From: VYFG01 sp965248685
GTDB lineage: Bacteria; Pseudomonadota; Gammaproteobacteria; Arenicellales; Poriferihabitantaceae
NCBI GenBank assembly: GCA_965248685.1
Contig: CBDFKC010000002.1
Location: forward strand, 310,001-374,000
Direction of reading: 5' to 3'
DNA length: 64,000 nucleotides
Part shown: positions 9,245 through 18,419 of the stretch, in pieces
Numbering within the stretch: position 1 is the first letter of the stretch
Layout: every line of letters begins with the position of its first letter
Program-made: the position numbers and the translations under genes
Notes under the pieces: model-generated
The model's database searches: none
What the model was told of the DNA's origin: nothing
The model's input: only the letters and a program-made list of their open reading frames with translations

Positions 9245-10465
9245 ATGCAAACTAACCTGGCGGATTTTATAAAAGACACCCCGGAAGGAATTGAGGCGGA
9301 TCGTATTCTCAGATCCTGTGTTCACTGCGGATTCTGTCTTGCAACCTGTCCCACCTACAATCTTCTGGGGGATGAATTGGATAGCCCCAGAGGGCGTATT
9401 TATCAAATTAAGCAAGTCCTGGAGGGCCAGCTAGCCACCGAGACCACCCAACTGCACCTGGACCGTTGCCTCACCTGCAGAAATTGCGAAACAACCTGTC
9501 CATCCGGAGTCCAGTATGGGCGCTTGCTAGACATTGGGAGAGAGGTTGTGTCCCGGCAGGTGGTGCGTTCTGGCAGCGAGCGTTTGACCCGCTGGTTGCT
9601 CCGAAAACTCCTCACAAGCAAGGGGGTATTTGGTCCTATGCTTAGGATGGGGCGCTGGTTTCGCCCGATTATGCCTGGCGTAATCCGAGCCAAGCTACCG
9701 GCTCGTTCCGCCGGCGCGTCGATTCCGCAGCCGGCCTATCAAAGAAAAATGATTCTGTTGGAAGGATGTGTGCAGCCAAGCTACAAGCCCGGGATCAATG
9801 CTTCAATTTCCCGGATTTTGTATCGCCTGGGAATAGATACAGTAAAAGTTGGTGGAGAACAGTGCTGTGGTGCTGTTAGTCAACATCTGGGTGCGGAAGG
9901 AGAAGCGAAAGACTTGATGCGGCGAAATATTGATGCCTGGTGGCCCCATATTGAGGCGGGAGCGGAAGCGATTATCAGTTCTGCCAGTGGTTGTGGCGTA
10001 ATGGTCAAAGACTATTTCCACGCGCTGGAGAGTGATCCGGTTTATGGGCCAAAGGCGGAACAGGTTTCAGCTATTACCCTGGATATATGTGAAGTTCTTG
10101 ATCGGGAGGATTTGGCGCCGATCCGTATACCCGACCCGGGCAGGGTCGCATTTCAGTCTCCCTGCACGCTTCAGCATGGGCAGAACCTGGGGGGCAGGGT
10201 TGAAGGCATTCTTGGTAAATTGGGATTTCAACTGGTGTCTGTGGCCGACGGCCATTTCTGTTGCGGCTCAGCGGGAACTTATTCGATCTTGCAGCAGGAT
10301 TTGTCGCACCAGCTGCTGAAAAACAAGATAAGTAATTTAACAGCGGCGAAACCTCAGGTAGTAGCTACAGCTAATATCGGATGCCTACTTCACCTGGAGG
10401 CTAGTACAAATATTCCGATTAAACATTGGGTCGAATTGCTTGACGATGCAACAGCGTCCATTTAG
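9245..10465 (+). CDS. glcF: glycolate oxidase iron-sulfur subunit GlcF
   Basis: This 406-residue protein has two 4Fe-4S ferredoxin clusters: CVHCGFCLATCP near 25-36 and CLTCRNCETTCP near 76-87. Two CCG-type cysteine-rich domains follow, with EQCCGA near 206 and HFCCGSAG near 338. It transfers electrons from the flavin subunits to the quinone pool at the membrane. It is third in glcDEF after a 46-bp gap. No glcC regulator or glcG is next to it. Confidence 0.94.
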   Translation: MQTNLADFIKDTPEGIEADRILRSCVHCGFCLATCPTYNLLGDELDSPRGRIYQIKQVLEGQLATETTQLHLDRCLTCRNCETTCPSGVQYGRLLDIGREVVSRQVVRSGSERLTRWLLRKLLTSKGVFGPMLRMGRWFRPIMPGVIRAKLPARSAGASIPQPAYQRKMILLEGCVQPSYKPGINASISRILYRLGIDTVKVGGEQCCGAVSQHLGAEGEAKDLMRRNIDAWWPHIEAGAEAIISSASGCGVMVKDYFHALESDPVYGPKAEQVSAITLDICEVLDREDLAPIRIPDPGRVAFQSPCTLQHGQNLGGRVEGILGKLGFQLVSVADGHFCCGSAGTYSILQQDLSHQLLKNKISNLTAAKPQVVATANIGCLLHLEASTNIPIKHWVELLDDATASI

Positions 10466-10549
10466 TCAATCGTCACGTTCCCGCTTGCGTCTATATCAGA
10501 CAAATCGTAAAGTTATCACTATAAATAAATCTGTTTTTTGAGGAAAAAA

Positions 10550-12484
10550 ATGTCAGAAGTTAAAACTTACCCGGTAGACCCGGATGTAGCCCAGAGCGCC
10601 CATGCTGATAATGTCAGATACCTCGATATGTACCAGCGCTCAATTGAAGACCCGGAAAGTTTTTGGGCTGAACAGGCTGAGCAACATGTGAGCTGGTTTA
10701 AAACCTGGGACCGGGTGATGAATGTTGATTTCGGTAAAGGTGACATAAAATGGTTTGAGGGGGCAAAACTTAACGTCTGTTATAACTGCGTTGATCGTCA
10801 TCTTGAATCCCGGGGGGATCAGGTCGCCATCATCTGGGAGGGAGATGATCCTGAAGTCGATATCTCTATTACCTACAACGAGTTATATGAGTCAGTCTGT
10901 AAATTCTCCAATGTTCTAAAAAACCGAGGCGTAGAAAAGGGAGACTGTGTTTCCATCTATATGCCAATGATTCCGGAAGCAGCGGTTGCAATGCTGGCTT
11001 GTACCCGAATTGGTGCAATTCATTCCGTTGTGTTTGGGGGCTTTTCTCCGGAGGCCTTGAAAGATCGGATTTTGGATTCTGACTGTAAGGTGGTCATTAC
11101 CGCAGATGAAGGTCCCCGGGGTGGGAAAAATGTTCCACTCAAGGCCAATGTGGAAAAAGCTCTGGAGTCCTGTCCCAATGTCCATACTACGGTAGTAGTT
11201 CGCCGAACCGGTAACGACGTTCCTGGAGATGCGACCCGGGATGTCTGGTACCAGGATGCGATGGCGATTGCTTCCAACGACTGTCCGCCGGAGCATATGG
11301 ACGCAGAAGATCCTTTATTTATCTTGTATACCTCGGGTTCGACCGGAAAACCAAAAGGGGTGTTGCACTCCACCGGGGGTTATCAACTGTACACCGCGAT
11401 TACCCATAAGTATGTATTTGACTATAAGGAAGGGGATGTCTACTGGTGTACGGCAGACGTTGGCTGGGTTACGGGCCACTCTTATATTGTATATGGCCCT
11501 TTGGCTAACGGCGCCACAACCTTGATGTTTGAAGGTGTCCCGACCTGGCCAGATGCGGGGCGGTTTTGGCAGGTCGTCGATAAACACAATGTCAATATTT
11601 TTTACACGGCGCCGACTGCATTGCGCGCGCTCATGGGGCAGGGCAATGAGCCGGTTAAAAAATCCAGTCGAAAGAGTTTGAAAATACTTGGTACGGTCGG
11701 AGAGCCGATTAATCCGGAAGCCTGGGAGTGGTACTACCATATAGTAGGCAGCGGTCGGTGCCCCATCGTGGATACCTGGTGGCAGACTGAAACCGGCGGT
11801 ATTTGTATTACACCGTTACCGGGTGCCACCGCTCTAAAACCAGGTTCTGGAACCACGCCATTTTTTGGCATACAGCCAGCATTGATGGATCCGGAAGGCA
11901 ATGAACTTGATGGGGCTGCATCTGGGAATCTGGTCATCAAAAATTCGTGGCCGGGGCAAATGCGTACGATATATGGAGATCACCAACGGTTTATCGACAC
12001 CTACTTTTCCGCCTACAAAGGCTACTACACCACTGGAGATGGCGCCCGCCGGGACGAAGATGGCTACTACTGGATTACCGGAAGAGTTGACGACGTTATC
12101 AATGTATCCGGGCATCGAATGGGGACCGCAGAGGTTGAAAGCGCCCTGGTATTGCATGACGCGGTGGCGGAGGCGGCAGTAGTCGGATATCCCCACGATA
12201 TCAAAGGGCAGGGTATCTACGCCTATGTTACCCTGATGGTTGGTATCGAACCCACTGAGCAACTTCGCAACTCGCTACTCGACCTGGTTCGGACCGAAAT
12301 AGGGCCCATCGCAAAACCTGATGTCATACAATGGGCCCCGGGATTGCCCAAGACCCGATCCGGAAAAATCATGCGCCGAATTTTACGCAAGATTGCCGAG
12401 AACGAGTTAACCAGCCTAGGGGATACCAGCACCCTGGCGGATCCTTCGGTGGTCAATGACTTAATCAACAACCGGGCTGGCTGA
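10550..12484 (+). CDS. acs: acetyl-CoA synthetase
   Basis: This is a 644-residue AMP-forming acetate-CoA ligase. Visible family motifs are LNVCYNCVDRHLE near 76, AIIWEGDD, the phosphate-binding YTSGSTGKPKG near 262-272, the acetate-pocket GVPTWPD, DTWWQTETGG near 410, the D-GYY-ITGRVDDVIN hinge, and the C-terminal SGKIMRRILRK whose Lys is the known acetylation and adenylation site. The ATG at 10550 is preferred over an in-frame TTG at 10538 because GAGG sits 6 bp upstream. It follows glcF by 84 bp and feeds acetyl-CoA into the glyoxylate cycle. Confidence 0.96.
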   Translation: MSEVKTYPVDPDVAQSAHADNVRYLDMYQRSIEDPESFWAEQAEQHVSWFKTWDRVMNVDFGKGDIKWFEGAKLNVCYNCVDRHLESRGDQVAIIWEGDDPEVDISITYNELYESVCKFSNVLKNRGVEKGDCVSIYMPMIPEAAVAMLACTRIGAIHSVVFGGFSPEALKDRILDSDCKVVITADEGPRGGKNVPLKANVEKALESCPNVHTTVVVRRTGNDVPGDATRDVWYQDAMAIASNDCPPEHMDAEDPLFILYTSGSTGKPKGVLHSTGGYQLYTAITHKYVFDYKEGDVYWCTADVGWVTGHSYIVYGPLANGATTLMFEGVPTWPDAGRFWQVVDKHNVNIFYTAPTALRALMGQGNEPVKKSSRKSLKILGTVGEPINPEAWEWYYHIVGSGRCPIVDTWWQTETGGICITPLPGATALKPGSGTTPFFGIQPALMDPEGNELDGAASGNLVIKNSWPGQMRTIYGDHQRFIDTYFSAYKGYYTTGDGARRDEDGYYWITGRVDDVINVSGHRMGTAEVESALVLHDAVAEAAVVGYPHDIKGQGIYAYVTLMVGIEPTEQLRNSLLDLVRTEIGPIAKPDVIQWAPGLPKTRSGKIMRRILRKIAENELTSLGDTSTLADPSVVNDLINNRAG

Positions 12485-12510
12485 ACTCCTGCTCAGAATT
12501 TTTCTTACTT

Positions 12511-12702
12511 TTGTATTCAACAGAGCTTAAAATTATTGACTGTCCTTATTGTGGCGAGCAAATCGAGATTGTAGTGGATACCAGTGAAGATAATCAGGAG
12601 TACATTGAAGACTGCCAGGTCTGCTGTCGACCGATTACGATTAGAGCGGTGGTTGATGGGCAGGAAATTGCGGTTCGCGCGCTACACGAGAATGAGTACT
12701 AA
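12511..12702 (+). CDS. CPXCG-motif cysteine-rich small protein
   Basis: This 63-residue protein carries CPYCGE near 11-16 and the DCQVCCRP motif near 34-41, the signature of the CPXCG cysteine-rich family; the four or five cysteines likely bind one zinc. The start appears to be TTG, as there is no ATG upstream. Function is unknown. It lies between acs and the thioesterase with short gaps. Confidence 0.8.
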   Translation: MYSTELKIIDCPYCGEQIEIVVDTSEDNQEYIEDCQVCCRPITIRAVVDGQEIAVRALHENEY

Positions 12703-12716
12703 CCTCGAAATATCTA

Positions 12717-13163
12717 ATGCTAAATAAATCGGAAACTGAACTAACCGTTCTGGTAACGCCCGAGATGGCGAATTTCAGCGGCAATATGCACGGAGGGGAA
12801 TTGCTCAAGATTTTGGATAAGGTGGCATACATCTGTGCCGCAAAGTATTCAGGGCAATATTGCGTCACGCTTTCCGTGGACCAGGTAACTTTCAAACAAC
12901 CGATAAAAATAGGCGAATTATTGACCCTTATGTCCGCGGTAAATTACACCGGCAGGACGTCCATGGAGATTGGCATAAAGGTGATCTCGGAAGATATTCG
13001 AGAAAAAGTTGTACGGCATACCAATTCGTGTTATTTCACCATGGTTGCGGTGGATGAAAACGGTAAACCTACAGAACTTCCAAAGCTTTCACTGGACACC
13101 GAAAAAGCGAAAAGAAGATTTAAATCTGCAGAAGCGAGGCGTAACCACCGATTAGGAAAATAG
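12717..13163 (+). CDS. acyl-CoA thioesterase, hot-dog fold
   Basis: This 148-residue protein is of the YciA/BACH acyl-CoA hydrolase type. The N-terminal catalytic region reads NFSGNMHGGELLKILDK (about 19-36), with the Asn-x-x-Gly-x-x-x-Gly-Gly pattern and the following Asp. The VDQVTFKQPIKIGE segment and TSMEIGIKV core strands follow. It cleaves acyl-CoA to free acid and CoA. A short basic tail follows the fold. It starts 14 bp after the CPXCG gene, in the same direction as acs. Confidence 0.88.
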   Translation: MLNKSETELTVLVTPEMANFSGNMHGGELLKILDKVAYICAAKYSGQYCVTLSVDQVTFKQPIKIGELLTLMSAVNYTGRTSMEIGIKVISEDIREKVVRHTNSCYFTMVAVDENGKPTELPKLSLDTEKAKRRFKSAEARRNHRLGK

Positions 13164-13181
13164 AATGATTCCCGGCATCAA

Positions 13182-13616
13182 TTGACTTTCAAAGCTAGCA
13201 AAAGATCGTTAGCTGGTTTAGCCATACTTACCACCGTATTGATCAACATTGCTATAACGCAATATACCGACCAGGAAAATTTTTCAGCGCCTCTAAACCA
13301 CGAGCAAATAAAGGCGCTGCTGGTAGGAAATACACTTAAAGGAAACAGTAACAATAGTGACTATAGCTTTTTCTATAGTCCCGACGGCGTTCTTTTGGGC
13401 AACGTCGGCAGCTATTCAGATCGCGGTAACTGGAGCGTCAATGATAATCACTACTGTACCCAATGGCGTCTGTGGGGACATGGTGAGAAACTATGCTGGA
13501 CTCTTCGCCGGAGAGGCAATGAAATAAAAAGGGAGAGCTATGGTGATGAAAAAGACACAGAAGTTGCAGTTATCAATAAACTCATATGGCATCAGGGAAA
13601 TGTGGACAATCGATAG
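13182..13616 (+). CDS. hypothetical exported/membrane-anchored protein
   Basis: The reading frame uses TTG and gives 144 residues. It has one N-terminal hydrophobic segment (about 8-26) and a small domain with a GNTLKG motif, a YSPDGVLLG strand, a GNWSVND turn and CTQW. This pattern resembles DUF995-like small periplasmic domains, but the match is by eye only. It lies 18 bp after the thioesterase gene. The start is uncertain. Confidence 0.55.
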   Translation: MTFKASKRSLAGLAILTTVLINIAITQYTDQENFSAPLNHEQIKALLVGNTLKGNSNNSDYSFFYSPDGVLLGNVGSYSDRGNWSVNDNHYCTQWRLWGHGEKLCWTLRRRGNEIKRESYGDEKDTEVAVINKLIWHQGNVDNR

Positions 13617-13667
13617 AGTTTTGAATTCTGAACCATTTATCCCCAATCAAAGATAAATTTGCCAAGA

Positions 13668-14249
13668 TTATAATGGTGAAAAACTGTACTGCAATATTGT
13701 TGCTCCTTCTGGAACCAAACAAATTATATGTGCAGAATTTTGTCCACTGATTCCTCCAAAGGTTCTGGCAGTTGTGGTCTTTCCAGTAGCAATGTAACCA
13801 TGGGGGGGTCTCCCTAGTGTGATGGTGGAGAGGAGGATTCCTGCGCTGTTACTAAGTCTCGTACCGGCAAAACTGTCACCAAAAACATTTGGAAGACTGG
13901 TTAGTATTCCACGAACTCTAAAACCGCATTTCGGTCCGGTGGTAAAAAACGCTATAGTATCCGTATTAAGATAGGATGACGGTAGCGCCATACTAATTTC
14001 AATATCAAATTGTGGGTTCGGATTTGCATCTGTTACATCAAAAATAACAGGACAATATACAAATAGATCACTGACATAGTTATTGACCAATCCGTCAATG
14101 CTCTTGCTAAAAAACGCATTCTGCACGACGTTAATACCAGAACAGTTGGCACCGTGATACAGCGAGTTCGCTGCACTGACCCTAACACTTAATACTAAAA
14201 TGCTTAGTAAGAAAATCAGAACGGTCGTTAGCTTATAGGATTTGTTCAT
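13668..14249 (-). CDS. secreted protein of unknown function
   Basis: This 193-residue protein has a clear Sec signal peptide (basic start, hydrophobic 9-24, cleavage after VSA near 26). The mature part is Ser/Thr/Gly-rich, beta-like, and has four cysteines. A strong AAGGAG ribosome-binding site lies 9 bp before the ATG, supporting the start. I recognise no family. It is AT-rich relative to its neighbours and converges on the plus-strand gene before it, so it may be acquired. Confidence 0.6.
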   Translation of the reverse strand: MNKSYKLTTVLIFLLSILVLSVRVSAANSLYHGANCSGINVVQNAFFSKSIDGLVNNYVSDLFVYCPVIFDVTDANPNPQFDIEISMALPSSYLNTDTIAFFTTGPKCGFRVRGILTSLPNVFGDSFAGTRLSNSAGILLSTITLGRPPHGYIATGKTTTARTFGGISGQNSAHIICLVPEGATILQYSFSPL

Positions 14250-14957
14250 TGTAATTCTCCTTTTTGAATTTTATAAATTTACTATTCAGTGGTGATGCAA
14301 AAAGTTTTTAGCTATTGTAGTTGAGTATAATCAGTATATAGTTGTCTATAGAACGGTTCAAGGTGCCATTTCGATTTACCCAATCTATTCGATTTTTACT
14401 TTATTTCAGAAATCTACAAATGCTGTGCAAAACATTTTGTTAAGCTAGTAAAAATTTAGGCAGCTTGCTTTGTCGATGTGCCTTCCATGGCTGGGAGGAT
14501 GGGCTCAGGTAATTCCAACGGCGCTTCAATGTTTTCGATTTTAGAGACATTGATAATTTGGTAAAGGTCTGGTTCAGATACTGATAAGGTTCAATTGATT
14601 GAGCTCCCGGTGTCTTCAGTAAAATATACAGAATCGAGCTTCTTACTGTGCTTGAACAATGGTTTTGCTGGTGAACGAGAAAACTCCGAGATTCTTCGCG
14701 GCGGTGAGATCGGTTTGGCATTGCCGTTCGATTGACTAGAATGTTACAGAGATGGTGTCAATTTGGAACAGATAGACTGGGACTGGACTCTTCAATCCAA
14801 AGGTAGTGAGTTGAACCAGGCAACACGAGATATTCAGCCTGATAGTTTTAGGTGCTTGGAGATTTAGAGGCCAGAGAAGAAGAAAAATAAGTTAAGGTTA
14901 CTAGGCTGTAATGGCAAATTAATTGGTCTATCTCTACTGAGGTCCCATAGAATCTGT
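14250..14957. other. gene-poor AT-rich region with transposase remnant
   Basis: No intact gene is visible in these 708 bp. The first 190 bp are promoter-like, AT-rich DNA upstream of the secreted-protein gene. The middle holds a decayed transposase tail (listed separately). From 14722 onward I see no recognisable feature. Confidence 0.5.
14440..14721 (-). pseudogene. decayed IS66-like transposase C terminus
   Basis: A minus-strand frame encodes a stretch, IEPYQYLNQTFTKL, preceded by SSILYILLKT. This resembles the C-terminal IS66 TnpC pattern (ATLYSLIETAKANGLEPYRYL...). Upstream in another frame is a GVFSFTSK-like piece comparable with the WLF-S-T-G motif. The two pieces are out of frame, so this is a degraded tail with no intact element around it. 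The assignment is tentative. Confidence 0.35.
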
Positions 14958-15827
14958 TTAGGGGTTCAAAAAATCTTTTACCAATTGGATAAAACGATCA
15001 GGCTGCTCCGCATGGAGCCAGTGTCCAGCGCCTTCTATAGTTTCGAATTTCGATGACGGGAACAACCGATTAATTTCCGGATGCACCGCGGGGACAATGT
15101 AGTTGGAGTTTCCACCTCCAATAAACAGGGTTTCAGTTTCCGAAATTTGCTCTTGATCGTAGCCAAGTATAAACCCCATGTTTTCTGAAATCGCTTCAAG
15201 ATTAATTCGCCAATTGAATCCGCTGTCGATCCGAATCAGGTTCTGCATGAGGAACTGGCGAATCATTGGTTCGGGAATATCCGTTTTCAATTGGTTTTCG
15301 ACATCGTTGCGGGTTTTTACTTTGTTGAAGTCCACGGAAGACATTGCATCGATGAATTCCGTATGAGAATGTTGATATGGAAGGGGAGCGATGTCGGCGA
15401 CAATTAACTTACTGATATCCGACATACCGGCTTGAACCAATGTCATCGCAGCCTTGCCTCCCATGCTATGACCGAGCATGGCAGGGCGGTGCAACCCTCG
15501 TTGTTCGATCAGCCAGGCAACGTCTGATGCGATTTCCGGGTATTGCATGGAGTCGTTCCACGGTGATTGTCCGTGATTTCGCAAGTCCACCGTGATAACA
15601 AAGTACTCGCTGCTAAGCTCTCTGGCGATAGATCGCCAATTGGTACTGGACCCGAACAACCCATGCAGAATTAACAGGGTCTGATTCGATTGCTCACCAT
15701 ATTCGATGGTATGGAGATTAACGAGGTTGGTTAGGTCGGGTTGCATGGGAGGGCGAGAAAATTTTATCCAAATGATAACACTAAGCGCTACAATCAATGG
15801 AGAGTAATACTTTGATTTTGGTGGCAC
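14958..15827 (-). CDS. alpha/beta hydrolase, YbfF-like esterase
   Basis: The core has an HGLFGSSTNW oxyanion loop, DLRNHG-SP near 88-96, the nucleophile elbow LGHSMGGKA and the catalytic-His motif GAGHWLHAEQP near the end: a typical carboxylesterase of the YbfF type, about 262 residues. Two starts are possible. GTG at 15827 adds a 17-residue membrane segment; ATG at 15746 gives the usual cytosolic length. Neither has a clear ribosome site. The substrate is unknown. Confidence 0.82.
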   Translation of the reverse strand: MPPKSKYYSPLIVALSVIIWIKFSRPPMQPDLTNLVNLHTIEYGEQSNQTLLILHGLFGSSTNWRSIARELSSEYFVITVDLRNHGQSPWNDSMQYPEIASDVAWLIEQRGLHRPAMLGHSMGGKAAMTLVQAGMSDISKLIVADIAPLPYQHSHTEFIDAMSSVDFNKVKTRNDVENQLKTDIPEPMIRQFLMQNLIRIDSGFNWRINLEAISENMGFILGYDQEQISETETLFIGGGNSNYIVPAVHPEINRLFPSSKFETIEGAGHWLHAEQPDRFIQLVKDFLNP

Positions 15828-15919
15828 GAACTTAATTACGGTATGCTGATCTGATGCTATAAAGATAGCCTTGAATCCGACCGTTAAAATAATTCAACCA
15901 TAGACTTTTCGTAACATTG

Positions 15920-16579
15920 ATGAACGACTCAGCCAAACAACCTATCGACTATATGTCGCCAGACGTCCCCGGCGAGCTGCCCTGGGTTAATTTACCCGTG
16001 GTAACGGCTACCGACGAGAACCTTCAGGGTTTCGGGTGCCTGGTCAGTGATTATCAAAATTTTGATATCGAAATCGTCCAATGGCCAGCCCAGGGCTGGC
16101 GCCCGGTAGATGCTGGGACCGGTGACGAAGGTGGAACTACCATTGGAAATTTCTACTCATGGTGGCAGGGTGATTACCTGTATGGTCGAAATGATGCCGT
16201 TTCGGGTGAATACGTATTGGGTTGGTCTCAAAACCCGAAAATCGCTAGCAATAACCACAATGAAATTCCCCAGCGAGTATTGTTATGGCATTGCAATTAT
16301 CATCCTGACGGAGGCCAGCTTTTTTTTCCATTAGACGGAAAACCGTTTGTGGTTCCTTTGGCAAGAGCAGGGGACGACATTACGCCTCAGGATTTTGTCG
16401 CGTTTTACTTTGATGGAAGCAAAGGTCTATATATACATCCCTCGATTTGGCATGATGGGGTTTTTCCAATCCAGGGCAGTGGCAATTTCTACGACGAGCA
16501 AGGAAAGGTCCATGCCCGAGTTAGTGTTAATTTCGCCAAGGAATTTGGTGTCTTTTTAAATGTTCCCTTAATCGGCTAA
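15920..16579 (+). CDS. ureidoglycolate lyase (AllA)-like cupin protein
   Basis: This protein of about 219 residues has the AllA-like cupin pattern in its C-terminal half: HPDGGQLFFP near 128-137, PFVVPLA, FDGSKGLYIHPSIWH and a final NFAKEFGVFLNVPL. AllA releases glyoxylate from ureidoglycolate, which would feed glyoxylate metabolism nearby. No other allantoin gene is visible, so a related small-molecule lyase role is equally possible. It ends 9 bp before dsbB. Confidence 0.72.
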   Translation: MNDSAKQPIDYMSPDVPGELPWVNLPVVTATDENLQGFGCLVSDYQNFDIEIVQWPAQGWRPVDAGTGDEGGTTIGNFYSWWQGDYLYGRNDAVSGEYVLGWSQNPKIASNNHNEIPQRVLLWHCNYHPDGGQLFFPLDGKPFVVPLARAGDDITPQDFVAFYFDGSKGLYIHPSIWHDGVFPIQGSGNFYDEQGKVHARVSVNFAKEFGVFLNVPLIG

Positions 16580-16588
16580 ATAATATCT

Positions 16589-17092
16589 ATGTTGGACCGA
16601 ATTTCACGCCTGCCACAGTCACATTTATGGTGGATTGGCTTGATAGTTTTATGCCTGGGTATGGAGGCTGTTGCTCTTTATTATCAGTATCAGCTGAATA
16701 CCTTACCTTGCGTCCTGTGTATCCATGTCCGTATGTTGCTATTTGCATTGATTTTACTGGCAATTCTGGCGTTATTGCTCAGGCCAGTCCGGATAGTGGC
16801 ATTTATCACCACAACAGGAATATGGCTGTGGCTCGCGGAGCGCAGCTACCAGCTATTGGGCACAGAAGTGGGTTGGATTTTTGGCGAATGCGAAATGAGC
16901 TCAGGGCTTCCTTCCTGGCTGGCGCTGGAACGCTGGTTCCCCTGGATATTCGAGATTCATGAACCCTGTGGATATACGCCATTTCTGGGGTTTGGCATAA
17001 GTATGGCGGAAGCGTTAATCGTTCTGAGTGTATTGTTTAGTCTGATCTGCCTTGGCGCGCTACTAGGGCAGGTTTATTCAAGGAAAAGTTAA
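16589..17092 (+). CDS. dsbB: disulfide bond formation protein B
   Basis: This 167-residue inner membrane protein has four helices and both redox cysteine pairs: CVLC at 41-44 in the first periplasmic loop, and C101 and C127 in the second, close to the E. coli positions 41, 44, 104 and 130. It reoxidises DsbA and passes electrons to quinone. The short gap after the AllA-like gene suggests shared transcription. Confidence 0.93.
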   Translation: MLDRISRLPQSHLWWIGLIVLCLGMEAVALYYQYQLNTLPCVLCIHVRMLLFALILLAILALLLRPVRIVAFITTTGIWLWLAERSYQLLGTEVGWIFGECEMSSGLPSWLALERWFPWIFEIHEPCGYTPFLGFGISMAEALIVLSVLFSLICLGALLGQVYSRKS

Positions 17093-17122
17093 TTTTAGCC
17101 TTTATAATTGATTTAGTGCTAA

Positions 17123-17365
17123 TCATTTTATAACCAGCTGTAGTCCAAATCCATTATCTGCACTAGATCGAGAAAGACCGGTAGTACCATAAATGGTTAC
17201 GGAAAATCGGTTGCTTAATTTGTAAATCCCATAAGCCAACCATTGCTCACCGTCTTCAACTCTTGGATTGGTCGCGCTACGATAGTCAAATAAAGCCCCG
17301 ACCTCCCAGCGATTATTAATGGTTTTATGCAACCCTACCGAACATTGCCACGGATGGCAACCTTT
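17123..17365 (-). pseudogene. C-terminal fragment of an outer-membrane beta-barrel protein
   Basis: About 80 residues of open frame end in TAA-type stop at 17123 and are cut upstream by an in-frame TAG at 17366. Alternating hydrophobic/polar strands (WEVGALFDYR, LAYGIYKLS, FSVTIYGTTGLS) end in FGLQLVIK, the usual terminal strand of a beta-barrel. No signal peptide or N-terminal part is present, so this is a remnant. Confidence 0.55.
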
Positions 17366-17727
17366 CTATTTTTAATACCTATACTAGATTGAGGAGCTAA
17401 GATAACACCGTATTATTGTGAATCTAGGAGTTGTCTACAGAACTTGGGCCTTACCAAAGTGTTTAAAGTCAAGCACAGGCAGTAAAAAGATCACAATGCA
17501 TTATTATGCAAGACATCTTAAGTAGATAAGTTGCAATCGTCTGCCTAAGTATTCGTGACTTTATTTAAAACCACCGATTTTGACATGTCGGAAATTTTCC
17601 AATTGTTGTACGTATCGGCTTGGCTACGGAGAATCTGATTTGGAATGACTGCTTTAAGGCGAGTGGTAGAGAATTTGATCGAAAATGGCAGATCAACCTC
17701 TGAAATCACGTGGTTTTAGACGAAATA
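17366..17727. other. intergenic stretch, no recognised feature
   Basis: These 362 bp are AT-rich and hold no open frame with family resemblance. They separate the eroded barrel fragment from the start of the FNR-controlled island. Confidence 0.5.
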
Positions 17728-17741
17728 TTGATCACGATCAA
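17728..17741 (+). promoter_or_regulatory. FNR-type box upstream of DUF2892 gene
   Basis: TTGATCACGATCAA is a perfect Fnr/Anr consensus palindrome (TTGAT-N4-ATCAA). Its centre lies 75 bp before the ATG at 17810, suitable for class II activation with a leader of about 35 nt. Confidence 0.8.
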
Positions 17742-17809
17742 ACCACGCTGATCGGCACGAATTTATATTGAAGTTCAGATCAACTTAGTCTTCGGACGGA
17801 GGCAGTATT

Positions 17810-18019
17810 ATGAACGTATCTACCAATATGGGTGTTGCAGACCGAGCAATTCGGTTGTTATTTGCAATGGTTTTGATTGGAAATGGAGTGTATTTTGGAT
17901 GGCCATTGGCATTAGTCGCCGGTGCTGTGCTCGCTGTCACTGGGATGGTGGGAGTGTGCCCCTTGTACCTTCCCTTCCATGCCTCAACTGTCGGAATGCC
18001 GAATTCCAAACTGTTGTAA
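17810..18019 (+). CDS. DUF2892 family inner membrane protein
   Basis: This 69-residue protein has the DUF2892 (YgaP membrane-part) pattern: an N-terminal MGVADRAIRLLFAMVLI and a second helix ending VTGMVGVCPLYLPF with the conserved GxCPLY. An AGGAGG-like site (GGAGGC) lies 7 bp before the ATG. The CP motif is found in rhodanese-linked sulfur or persulfide systems, which fits the YeeE/YedE and rhodanese genes later. An FNR box is upstream. Its role is unproven. Confidence 0.82.
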   Translation: MNVSTNMGVADRAIRLLFAMVLIGNGVYFGWPLALVAGAVLAVTGMVGVCPLYLPFHASTVGMPNSKLL

Positions 18020-18352
18020 GACCTGTCAACGCGCCCCGTAAAGGGGCGCCGCGACTGCCATTCGTGACTGTATCTAGATATCAAGGCTGACGAGCCGGAT
18101 GGCTTATGCCATTCGCTGGATTTCGTATCTGGGAATACTGGCGTAGCCAGTATCCAGTTAAAAAGGTGCGTTCAGTGAGCGCTCAAAACCAAAGCACGGC
18201 GGGCTGGCCTTCGGTTGATATTTATTGGTAAATTACTGGATGCCAGTTCCTGGATGAAGGCGCTGTATGTCACTCAAATTAGTAGCGTAAAAACTGCCAA
18301 TCTAAATATCCATCCAGCCTAGAAAAATCAATTTATTCGGTTCTATCTGGAA
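18020..18352. other. intergenic stretch with stem-loops
   Basis: No gene is seen. Two perfect inverted repeats are present: GCGCCCC/GGGGCGC at 18031-18049 (7-bp stem, 5-nt loop), just after the DUF2892 stop and without a following T run, and ATACTGGC/GCCAGTAT at 18135-18153 (8-bp stem, 3-nt loop). A weaker ATGGC/GCCAT stem lies just before the second. Such clusters can be REP-like or mRNA-stabilising. Confidence 0.45.
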
Positions 18353-18366
18353 TTGATTCAGATCAT
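18353..18366 (+). promoter_or_regulatory. FNR-like box upstream of the 18420 gene
   Basis: TTGATTCAGATCAT matches TTGAT-N4-ATCAA at 9 of 10 defined positions. Its centre is 60 bp before the ATG at 18420, in line with the other sites in this island. Confidence 0.6.
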
Positions 18367-18419
18367 TTTGTCGATTGGGCTCGATGCTACGGTCAGCTAT
18401 CACTTGAAAGGGCTTACAA

